A DNA stretch of 56,722 bases from an uncultured Dorea sp. (GTDB taxonomy: Bacteria; Bacillota; Clostridia; Lachnospirales; Lachnospiraceae). The position numbers were made by a program, and so were the translations under genes. The DNA is taken from assembly GCA_910585725.1 (NCBI GenBank), contig CAJUFA010000022.1:1-56722 (forward strand). Reading direction: 5' to 3'. Positions 16,888 through 23,914 of this stretch are shown piece after piece. The notes under the pieces were generated by a model, which was given only the letters and a program-made list of their open reading frames with translations, was not told the DNA's origin and ran no database searches. The stretch's first letter is position 1; the number at the start of each line of letters is the position of its first letter.

Positions 16888-16923
16888 AATTAAATCAAAT
16901 CAATTAATCAATAAATTAAATCA
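16888..16923 (+). promoter_or_regulatory. AATTAAATCA repeat pair, candidate ROK operator
   Basis: AATTAAATCA occurs at 16888-16897 and 16914-16923, with the related AATTAATCAAT between them. AT-rich half sites near the regulator gene fit NagC/Mlc-type ROK operators. The position between promoter and start codon suits self-repression. Confidence 0.35.
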
Positions 16924-16954
16924 TCAATCATCAAAAAAGCGAAAGCAGGGTATT

Positions 16955-18151
16955 ATGAAACTTGTTAATCAACAATTAATCAGAAGTACAAATTTAAAAC
17001 AACTATACAATTTTATTTACCAGAATCCAGGTACATCAAGAGCTCAGCTCTCGAAAGAATCTCATCTGAGTAAAACTGCTGTCTCATCTCTAATTGATGA
17101 ATTAATTGCCAGGAAATTTATATACGATTCCGGAACAGGCGGAAGCACAACTGTAGGGCGCAAGCCTAACAGCCTGCTTCTTCGGTCGGAACAATACTAC
17201 GTGGCCGTGCTCTGTCTGGAAGAAAACAGGCTGAATACAGCCCTGGTAGATATCACAGGAACTTCCTCCCTGTCCGTACAGACGGAAGTCTCTTCATCCG
17301 ATGCTTATGTATCGCTGTGCCGGAATTATATAGAGCAAACTGTACTCAGTCAAATCCAAAGAGAGCAGATTCTGGGGATCTGTATTGTCGTCCCCGCCAT
17401 GATAGACTCGGACAAACGCGAGATATTCTCTACTACCCTAAATCTTTCCGAAAATAATTTTGTAGAGGAAATACAACAGGCTTTCTCTGATTTCTCCGTC
17501 AACATACTGAATGATACGGCCTGTTTTGCCTATGCGGAAAAAGTTTACACCCAGATTGCTGAAAAAGATTTTGCTTTCATTAATTTTAGTAAAGGTATAG
17601 GCGCCACACTTTTTATCCAGAATAAAATGCTGGGACATGCCTGCGCGTCCCATACCCAGTTCGGCCACTACTCTATCGACCCTAACGGAAAGTTATGTTC
17701 CTGCGGAAACAGAGGCTGCCTTGAATTGATGATCGGAGAAGATTCCTTAAAAGAGAGAATTTCACAAACCGGGAACAGTCCTGCTCTAAAGAAACTGTCT
17801 GCCGTCACATATGCAGATTTAGGACAGGCCAGCGTATACGGAGATATTGTTTCCCGTAAGGTGTTATATGATATTGCATATGAATTCTCTCTGGCGTTGT
17901 GCAATCTAATCTGTATGGTACATCCGAAGCTGATCATCATCGGCGGGAAAGGCAAAGATTTAAGCCCATTATTTTTACAGGACATACAGGAATGTTTAAG
18001 CACTACCGGATTCCGCCGCATGGTGGATTCCGTCGACATCCGGTACAGTCTTCTGGATTCAAGCGCCCTGTATAACGGCGCAATGAAATATTTTTTTGAT
18101 ATTCATTATAACTTTATGCAAGAAATGGACAACAGCTTTTTCATCGGGTAA
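16955..18151 (+). CDS. ROK family transcriptional regulator
   Basis: A 398-residue regulator. The N-terminal winged helix-turn-helix (about 10-70) includes GTSRAQLSKESHLSKTAVSS. The rest is a ROK sugar-binding fold: FINFSKGIGATLFIQNK, then the zinc motif HTQFGH followed by CSCGNRGCLE. The usual GEIGH is TQFGH here, and the first phosphate-binding DxGGT motif is absent, so it is a sensor and not a kinase. It is divergent from the second sugar operon and cotranscribed with a Gfo/Idh dehydrogenase, so it most likely represses both units until the sugar binds. Confidence 0.88.
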   Translation: MKLVNQQLIRSTNLKQLYNFIYQNPGTSRAQLSKESHLSKTAVSSLIDELIARKFIYDSGTGGSTTVGRKPNSLLLRSEQYYVAVLCLEENRLNTALVDITGTSSLSVQTEVSSSDAYVSLCRNYIEQTVLSQIQREQILGICIVVPAMIDSDKREIFSTTLNLSENNFVEEIQQAFSDFSVNILNDTACFAYAEKVYTQIAEKDFAFINFSKGIGATLFIQNKMLGHACASHTQFGHYSIDPNGKLCSCGNRGCLELMIGEDSLKERISQTGNSPALKKLSAVTYADLGQASVYGDIVSRKVLYDIAYEFSLALCNLICMVHPKLIIIGGKGKDLSPLFLQDIQECLSTTGFRRMVDSVDIRYSLLDSSALYNGAMKYFFDIHYNFMQEMDNSFFIG

Positions 18152-18204
18152 AGGATCTTGATCCTATCCATGATACATATTGGCTGATTCAATGGAGGTA
18201 CAAA

Positions 18205-19260
18205 ATGAAAAAACTCAAAGCTGCAATTATAGGATGCGGAAGAATTTCAGTCTGTTATGAGGATGCTTTTAAGCGCCTCTCCGATTATGTGGAACTAACA
18301 TGCGCTATAGATATTGACACAGAAAAAGCAAAGGCTTTTGCTCAAAAATTCGACTGCCATTACTGCACTGACCTGGAAACTGCCCTTCAATATGACATCG
18401 ATGTTATCCACTTATGTCTTCCCCATTACCTTCACCCTGTTATAGCGGTGAAAGCCATGGAAGCAGGACTTCATGTATTGACAGAAAAGCCGGTGGCTAT
18501 TTCTCTGCAGGATGCAGATAAAATGATTGAAGCACAGCGGCGTACCGGCAGAAAGCTGGGCGTCATATTCCAGACCAGATATACAAAAAGTGTTGAGAAA
18601 TTGAAAGAAATTATGGATTCCGGGTATCTTGGACGCATCCTCTCCGCACGTTCCTATCTTACCTGGAACCGCTCAGATACTTATTATGAAGGAAACGACT
18701 GGAAAGGCACCTGGGATAAGGAAGGCGGCGGCGTACTTATTGACCAGGCAATACACAGCATGGACCGGGTTCGCTATATGCTGGGAAGCGATATCGAATG
18801 GATAGAGGGAAGTATCCATAACCATTGTCACAATCATGTACAGGTAGAGGATGCTGCCGAAGCAGCCATCCAGTTTAAAAACGGCTGTATTTACAGTCTT
18901 TACGCCTGTAATTCTTACGCTACGGACGCCCCGATCACCATCGAATTCCAGGGCGAGAAAGGCTGCTGCGGTTTGATTCAGGATATGGGCTTTTATGAAG
19001 CCGACGGATGCCGAACAGAAATACGCAATACCTATGAGACTACCAATGTGGGGCCTGATTACTGGGGAAGCAGCCACCATCTGCAGCTCAGAGATTTTTA
19101 TCAATCCATACTCTATGACCGACCGGTAACCATAGATGCGGCAGAAGGAAGGAAAACTCTTGAAATGGTAAAAGGAATTTATCTGTCTTCGCTGAAACAG
19201 AAACGTATTTATCTTCCGTTTGAAGACGTGTGCTATAAAGACTTGAATATGCCCCGATAA
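18205..19260 (+). CDS. Gfo/Idh/MocA family oxidoreductase, ROK operon
   Basis: A 351-residue NAD(P)-dependent dehydrogenase 53 bases after the ROK gene. It has the Rossmann start AAIIGCGRISVCYEDA, the catalytic TEKPVAISLQDADKMIE motif, and the segment GGGVLIDQAIHSMDRVRYML with the conserved His. The ribosome site is AATGGAGG. A strong terminator follows, so ROK and dehydrogenase form a two-gene unit. It probably acts in the same pathway as the divergent operon, perhaps on a second oxidation or on the reverse reduction of a keto sugar. Confidence 0.88.
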   Translation: MKKLKAAIIGCGRISVCYEDAFKRLSDYVELTCAIDIDTEKAKAFAQKFDCHYCTDLETALQYDIDVIHLCLPHYLHPVIAVKAMEAGLHVLTEKPVAISLQDADKMIEAQRRTGRKLGVIFQTRYTKSVEKLKEIMDSGYLGRILSARSYLTWNRSDTYYEGNDWKGTWDKEGGGVLIDQAIHSMDRVRYMLGSDIEWIEGSIHNHCHNHVQVEDAAEAAIQFKNGCIYSLYACNSYATDAPITIEFQGEKGCCGLIQDMGFYEADGCRTEIRNTYETTNVGPDYWGSSHHLQLRDFYQSILYDRPVTIDAAEGRKTLEMVKGIYLSSLKQKRIYLPFEDVCYKDLNMPR

Positions 19261-19278
19261 ATGAAAATGTATATTATA

Positions 19279-19320
19279 AAACCACCGTGCCTGCTCTCCC
19301 ACGGTGGTTTGTTTTATTTT
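19279..19320 (+). terminator. Terminator of the ROK operon
   Basis: AAACCACCGTG (19279-19289) pairs perfectly with CACGGTGGTTT (19300-19310), followed by a T-rich tract. Confidence 0.85.
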
Positions 19321-19389
19321 CTTTCTTGCTTTTCATATGTAGGACTTATAAAAAACTGATATTTCTTTTCCATAAGATTATGTCCTTTC

Positions 19390-19602
19390 GTAAGTGACAC
19401 AAAACATACCGTAGGAAATCTTTTCCCAGTCAATTGATATACTTTCCTTATATCACAAGGAGGTATTATATCTTCCCTGGTCTGAAACACTGTCAGAAAG
19501 CTGCCGACTCAGGGAACATAGAACAAATAAGAAGTGTATGTTTTGACAGAGTATATCACGATATACACTTCTTTTCATTATGGTGTGTTTTGTATCACTT
19601 AC
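19390..19602. mobile_element. 213-bp MITE-like element with 21-bp terminal inverted repeats
   Basis: The left end (19390-19410) GTAAGTGACACAAAACATACC and the right end (19582-19602) GGTGTGTTTTGTATCACTTAC are inverted repeats matching at 19 of 21 positions. Inside are a second inverted repeat, AAGAAGTGTAT (19529-19539) with ATACACTTCTT (19563-19573), and the palindrome GTATATCACGATATAC. The flanks CCTTTC (left) and CCTTTT (right) could be a decayed target duplication. No transposase gene fits inside. It sits about 90 bp before a truncated catalase gene. The transposase family is unknown. I see no other feature in 19323-19690. Confidence 0.5.
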
Positions 19603-19690
19603 CCTTTTTGCTTTCATTATTATATTTGTTTTTCGGCACTGAGTTAATTTTTCCATCATACTTCTTTATCCTTTCAAGCGTCGAGAAACG

Positions 19691-20191
19691 ATGTATCGGA
19701 AAGCACACCGTACCATGCCTGTCCTCAAATACAGTAACTGGAACATTACCGCTGCTTCTCTGGGTACAGAAGAATTGGCCCATATGGAGATGATCTGCGC
19801 CATCATCCATCAGCTCACAAGAAATCTAACTCCGGAACAATTGGCAGAATCCGGCTTTGACAAATACTATGTAGACCATACCCTTGCCCTCTGGCCGCAG
19901 GCCGCCAGCGGAGCGCCATGGACTGCTACTTATTTCCAGTCCAAAGGCGATCCAATTACCGATCTTCACGAAGACATGGCCGCAGAACAAAAAGCGCGCA
20001 CTACTTACGACAACATTCTTCGCTTAATCAAAGACCCTGAGATCTGTGAGCCAATCCGCTTCTTAAGAGAACGTGAAATTGTTCACTATCAGAGATTCGG
20101 TGAAAGCCTTAGAGTCGTTCAGGAACATCTGGACAGCAAGAACTTCTATGCGATCAACCCGGAATTCGATCTGAATCCGAAATGCAAATAG
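19691..20191 (+). pseudogene. 5'-truncated manganese catalase (CotJC type)
   Basis: From about residue 25 to the end, this reading is a clear CotJC-type manganese catalase: GTEELAHMEMICAII, then SGAPWTATYFQSKGDP, AEQKARTTYDN and REREIVHYQRFGESLR. These carry the Glu/His and Glu/Glu/His metal ligands. A complete protein has about 60 more N-terminal residues, including the first Glu ligand and the PDGEL-type segment. Here those are replaced by an unrelated, apparently frameshifted stretch; a short TMPV remnant near residue 8 hints at the lost part. No ribosome site precedes either possible ATG. It is probably inactive, perhaps broken by the adjacent MITE-like element. Intact family members decompose hydrogen peroxide and occur in spore coats or as general catalases. 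Confidence 0.75.
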
Positions 20192-20211
20192 TCTGAAAAA
20201 AGCAAAATGAA

Positions 20212-20313
20212 AAAGAGGCTGATGCAAATACAGCAATCCTGCGGAATATGATTGTAAATATCATAGTAATTACGCCATATATTCCGCAAATTGCGTGTAT
20301 TGCAGCAGCCTTT
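20212..20313. repeat. Long imperfect palindrome between converging genes, likely bidirectional terminator
   Basis: The left arm (20212-20249) and right arm (about 20279-20313) are complementary over about 35 bases with small bulges: AAAG-AGGCTGATGCAA against AAAGGCTGCTGCAA, both closing with GCGGAATAT. It lies between the catalase remnant (plus) and the ModA gene (minus). It may be only a terminator, but its length also fits a dispersed hairpin repeat. Confidence 0.5.
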
Positions 20314-20355
20314 ACCCTATATCTGCAAAAGACACTGTCAATAACCAAAGTCATC

Positions 20356-21255
20356 CTATCTTTCTACATCTGTATCAAAGTAATATTTGTGAAATACTTC
20401 CTTCGCCTCATCAGACAATAAAAACGACACAAAATCCTTTGCTGCCTCCAGTCGAGCTTCATCTGCCTCTTCATTGATAACCCGTGCAACAGGACAGCAG
20501 ACATCTCCAGACAACTCATAGTCCACTTTCTGCAGTATCTCTAAATCATTCTCATACCCATACATATCCGAATAATAAACTGTCCCTACTTCGCAGGATC
20601 CTTCTATAACGGCCGAAAGCACCTTGCCCGCATTGTCCTGCTCGCTAATCTCCACGCCGCCAAGCGCCCGGGACACTTGTTCCGTAGTTACCGACGCCGA
20701 ATCTTCTGTCTTTTTAAGTATTCCCCGGTTCATCAACGCCTGACGAGTATAATTCCCCACGGGAACACTGCCTCCCGCCAGCGCAATATTTTCCGCCTTC
20801 TCCAGATTCTCAAGTCCCGTAACCTTTGTCCCGCTGTCCTTTAAAGCCACTACGACCACTTGATTTTTCACTACGTTTGCCCTGGTTCCTTCCATTATTA
20901 ATCCGTCTTCCTCCAACTGATCCATCTGCTTTTGGGCTGCCGAAAAGAAAATATCACATTCATACCCCTCTTCAATCTGAATCATCAGCGTTCCTGAACT
21001 ATCTGCATTATAAATAATCTTCACTTCCGGACGCACCTCGTTATACATCCCCGCAAGTTCCGCCATTACAGTATTCAGGCTGGCTGCAATAAATACCTGA
21101 ATCTCGATTTTTCCATCTGTATCTTTCTCTATACTTCCTGCTGCCGCATTACCGGAATCCGCCGCTCCGTCCTTTGTTCCGATACCGCTGCAGCCGGCAA
21201 TCATCGATCCGAGCATCATAATAATGAATAAAACTGCTATAATTCTTCCTTTCAT
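20356..21255 (-). CDS. modA: ModA-like molybdate-type substrate-binding lipoprotein
   Basis: A 299-residue lipoprotein from the ATG at 21255, chosen because AAAGGTCAGG precedes it; an ATG five codons upstream has no good site. The signal peptide ends in a lipobox (MIAGC). The body matches ModA-type oxyanion-binding proteins: FIAASLNTVMAELAGMYNE, then NADSSGTLMIQIEEGYECD, IFFSAAQKQMDQL and NVVKNQVVVVALKDSG. Such proteins deliver molybdate or tungstate to ModBC. No ModB or ModC gene is adjacent, so the partner is encoded elsewhere or the gene is an orphan. Symbol by family similarity; substrate not proven. Confidence 0.8.
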   Translation of the reverse strand: MKGRIIAVLFIIMMLGSMIAGCSGIGTKDGAADSGNAAAGSIEKDTDGKIEIQVFIAASLNTVMAELAGMYNEVRPEVKIIYNADSSGTLMIQIEEGYECDIFFSAAQKQMDQLEEDGLIMEGTRANVVKNQVVVVALKDSGTKVTGLENLEKAENIALAGGSVPVGNYTRQALMNRGILKKTEDSASVTTEQVSRALGGVEISEQDNAGKVLSAVIEGSCEVGTVYYSDMYGYENDLEILQKVDYELSGDVCCPVARVINEEADEARLEAAKDFVSFLLSDEAKEVFHKYYFDTDVER

Positions 21256-21311
21256 GGCCTGACCTTTCATTTTTGATATTCAGATCCTGCAAGTCTATAA
21301 CCATTCTTCTT

Positions 21312-21713
21312 TTAACAAGACACAATCGTATAATAGAATTTATCCTCGCCGATTGTAACTCTATACGCCGGATCGCTCAGCTGCCTCTCCCATTTGTATA
21401 AAAACGGCATGACCTTTTTCACTTCTATATCATATCCTTCAAAAATATCTCCGTTCTTTTCTTCCTTTTGAACAAGTACCCTCTCAAATCCAAAATAGAA
21501 CAGATAAATGTCTGTTACGTCTGCATCATGTCTCCGGGTGCTTCCCAGATCATATTGTGTATTATAGTCCTCAACCCTCATTCTCGTCAAAAGTCCGTCA
21601 CGGGCAAAAACCACCGGACTTAACCACCTGACGACAATGCACACCAATACCAAAATGATAAACGCACACAGCCATTTCTTTGTTCTATGCCGATTGACAA
21701 TACCTCTTTTCAT
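21312..21713 (-). CDS. Hypothetical membrane-anchored protein, 133 residues
   Basis: I do not recognise this protein. The start at 21713 is chosen because CAGGAGG lies 8 bases before that ATG; a start 15 codons earlier has no site. A basic N-terminus (MKRGIVNRHRTKKW) leads into one membrane helix (about 15-35, LCAFIILVLVCIVVRWL). An extracytoplasmic domain of about 100 residues follows, with many aromatic and acidic residues, ending in KFYYTIVSC. It lies 56 bases upstream of the ModA-like gene in the same orientation and might be cotranscribed. Confidence 0.55.
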   Translation of the reverse strand: MKRGIVNRHRTKKWLCAFIILVLVCIVVRWLSPVVFARDGLLTRMRVEDYNTQYDLGSTRRHDADVTDIYLFYFGFERVLVQKEEKNGDIFEGYDIEVKKVMPFLYKWERQLSDPAYRVTIGEDKFYYTIVSC

Positions 21714-21928
21714 ATCTTTACCTCCTGTGAATATAAAAACTTTATCTATGTCAATCATACTATTTTATTTTTATAAATTCTTTATAAATAACTTAAGAAT
21801 TTATTATTTGTGCATCTTAATTTCAACAGAATATTTATAATGAGAATTTTCAGGATAGAAAACGCACTACATACATCAATATATTGTGAGGAATTACCTC
21901 ACCTTAGAATACTCCAGTAAACTTTTCA

Positions 21929-22870
21929 TTACAGATTACTTTCCCTCCGGTTCACATTCTTGCGCAGATAATTCCCCAGATCTGTGATGCACAGAAGCGT
22001 CACGATCAGAAACGCACCCGGAATCAAAATCATCCACCATGAGTTGGTCGGCAGCGCGTTTTCCGCCAAAGAAAGCATACTCCCCCACGAGATCAGCTCA
22101 ACCGGCAGTCCGATCCCCATAAAGCTCAGTGTTGATTCGGCCACAATCGCGCTGCGTACGTTCATCGCCACCATGAACATGATCGAAGATACGAAATTAG
22201 GCGCCAGATGACGCCGCAATATATAAAAGAAATTTCCTCCCATACATCTTGCCGCAATCACATACTCGCTGCTCCTGAGCTTACGCACCTCTGTCCGTAC
22301 GACTTTGGCAATACTCATCCAACCGGTAAGTCCGATCACAAGCGAGATACTGAACACGTTCGCCTCTCCGAGAACCGCCTGCATAAAAATAACCGCCAAA
22401 AGCCCTGGCACACTGAGCAGGAGCTCTGTCAAACGCATCAGAAAGCGGTCGGCCCATACAGGCGCGCTCCCGCTGAATGCTCCAAAGATCACCGCGATCA
22501 CTGTGGATATAACGGTCGAAACAATCCCTATAAACAATGAAATCCTGCCTCCGTACCAGATCATGGAGAAGATATCCCTTCCCATCGTATCCGTTCCAAA
22601 TAAGAACTCCCGGTTCGGCGGGACGTTATAATTCTGCAGATCCAGATAAAGGGGATCCTTAGTCATAATGAGACTGCAGTTAAGACATCCTGCTATGATC
22701 AAACCTAAAAGCAGCATAGAAACTATGGGCTTTCCCTCATACCGTTTCTTCTTCTGTACAGGCTTTGCACAGGCAGTATCCCTGATTCCGGCAATTTCAA
22801 ATTCTCCTGCCATTTCTTCCGCTACCTCCCGTTCTGTCAATACAGCTAATGTATTAGTTTTCTCATTCAT
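21929..22870 (-). CDS. Peptide/nickel-type ABC transporter permease (OppC/NikC type)
   Basis: A 313-residue permease with an N-terminal cytoplasmic extension, one membrane segment (about 50-70) and five more in the BPD domain. Family features are FLFGTDTMGRDIFSMIWYGG, and the EAA-type loop YVIAARCMGGNFFYILRRHL followed by AP. Its ATG overlaps the stop of the upstream permease gene by one base (TAATG), showing translational coupling. It is the last gene of the larB transporter operon. Confidence 0.9.
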   Translation of the reverse strand: MNEKTNTLAVLTEREVAEEMAGEFEIAGIRDTACAKPVQKKKRYEGKPIVSMLLLGLIIAGCLNCSLIMTKDPLYLDLQNYNVPPNREFLFGTDTMGRDIFSMIWYGGRISLFIGIVSTVISTVIAVIFGAFSGSAPVWADRFLMRLTELLLSVPGLLAVIFMQAVLGEANVFSISLVIGLTGWMSIAKVVRTEVRKLRSSEYVIAARCMGGNFFYILRRHLAPNFVSSIMFMVAMNVRSAIVAESTLSFMGIGLPVELISWGSMLSLAENALPTNSWWMILIPGAFLIVTLLCITDLGNYLRKNVNRRESNL

Positions 22871-23865
22871 TACCGCTTATTTGCCAGCCGTCCGCCTTTC
22901 CTGCTTTTCAAAGTAGCAGGCGCCGTCCCCATCCGCGGATCGATCATCTCATTGATCACCTGCGCCGCCATGTTGCACAGGATCACCAGAATTCCCGACA
23001 TCAGACACAGAACCATCAGCAGATTATAATCCTGATATCTCGCGCTCTCATAAGCCAGTGTTCCCAGTCCCGGATAAGAGAAAACCGTCTCCACAATATA
23101 CGTCCCTCCCAGAATATGAGACACGGAAACCGCCATAATACTCAGATAGGACGGCATAATATTCCACAGGCAATGCCGGAACATAATACTCCTTTTATGC
23201 AGGCCTTTCGCCCTCGCAAGCAGGACATAGTCCGCCCTGACTTCTTCCAGAAGTCTGTTGCGTACCATGTAGGCATAATACCAAAGATGGCCCGCCACCA
23301 CCACAACCATAGGAAGAATCAGATGCCGGATACGATCGCCTATCCCTCCTTCGCCTCCGACTGTATACGCCCCGCTGCTTGGCAGCAGCCTTAGATTCAC
23401 TGAAAAGATCAGGATCAATACCAGTGAAAGCCAGAACTCCGGGATACAGCTTGTAACCGTCCCTATCTTACAGATCACACGGTCCGGCAGACGATCCTCG
23501 TACCACGCGCACAAAACTCCCAGCAATAACGAAAGTACAAAGATAAGCACGAAACCGATTCCTCCCAGGATCAGCGTATTGCCCGCTCGTCCTTTGATTA
23601 CTTCCACGGCGTCCGTCTTGTACTTGTAGGAGATCCCGAAGTCCCCCTGAAACGCCCTCTCAAGCCACCGGATATACTGAACCGTAATGGGATCGTCCAA
23701 ACCAAGCTTCTCTTCCGCCCATTTTCGTTCCTTCGGACCCATCTTCTTTGCACGGTCACCGTAATAAGATACCAGAGGATCTCCCGGCGCAAGCCTTGCC
23801 ATGTAGAATGTGACGGCCGACAGGAAAAAAATACTCAATATAAAATACAGGATTCTACGCCCCAT
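22870..23865 (-). CDS. Peptide/nickel-type ABC transporter permease (OppB/NikB type)
   Basis: A 331-residue permease from the ATG at 23865, which has AAGGAGAT 8 bases upstream; the longer frame to 23973 would overlap the preceding ATPase gene and lacks a site. It shows LAPGDPLVSYYGDRA near the N-terminus (typical of OppB/NikB), GDFGISYKYKTDAVEVI, and the loop YVLLARAKGLHKRSIMFRHC followed by LWNI. About six membrane segments. Pairs with the following OppC/NikC-type permease. Confidence 0.9.
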   Translation of the reverse strand: MGRRILYFILSIFFLSAVTFYMARLAPGDPLVSYYGDRAKKMGPKERKWAEEKLGLDDPITVQYIRWLERAFQGDFGISYKYKTDAVEVIKGRAGNTLILGGIGFVLIFVLSLLLGVLCAWYEDRLPDRVICKIGTVTSCIPEFWLSLVLILIFSVNLRLLPSSGAYTVGGEGGIGDRIRHLILPMVVVVAGHLWYYAYMVRNRLLEEVRADYVLLARAKGLHKRSIMFRHCLWNIMPSYLSIMAVSVSHILGGTYIVETVFSYPGLGTLAYESARYQDYNLLMVLCLMSGILVILCNMAAQVINEMIDPRMGTAPATLKSRKGGRLANKR

Positions 23866-23914
23866 GACAAAACATCTCCTTAATTTATAAAGCCTAATAT
23901 GACGTAACATCGGA

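Larger units (their letters stand above)
16375..16954. other. 580-bp AT-rich divergent control region
   Basis: There is no gene here. The region separates the minus-strand sugar operon from the plus-strand ROK gene and is extremely AT-rich (runs such as CATTTTTTTATC). A plus-strand promoter and a repeat pair are listed separately. An imperfect inverted repeat (AAAAGCC near 16435, GGCTTTT near 16463) lies before the dehydrogenase gene. I could not identify a convincing minus-strand promoter. Confidence 0.5.
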
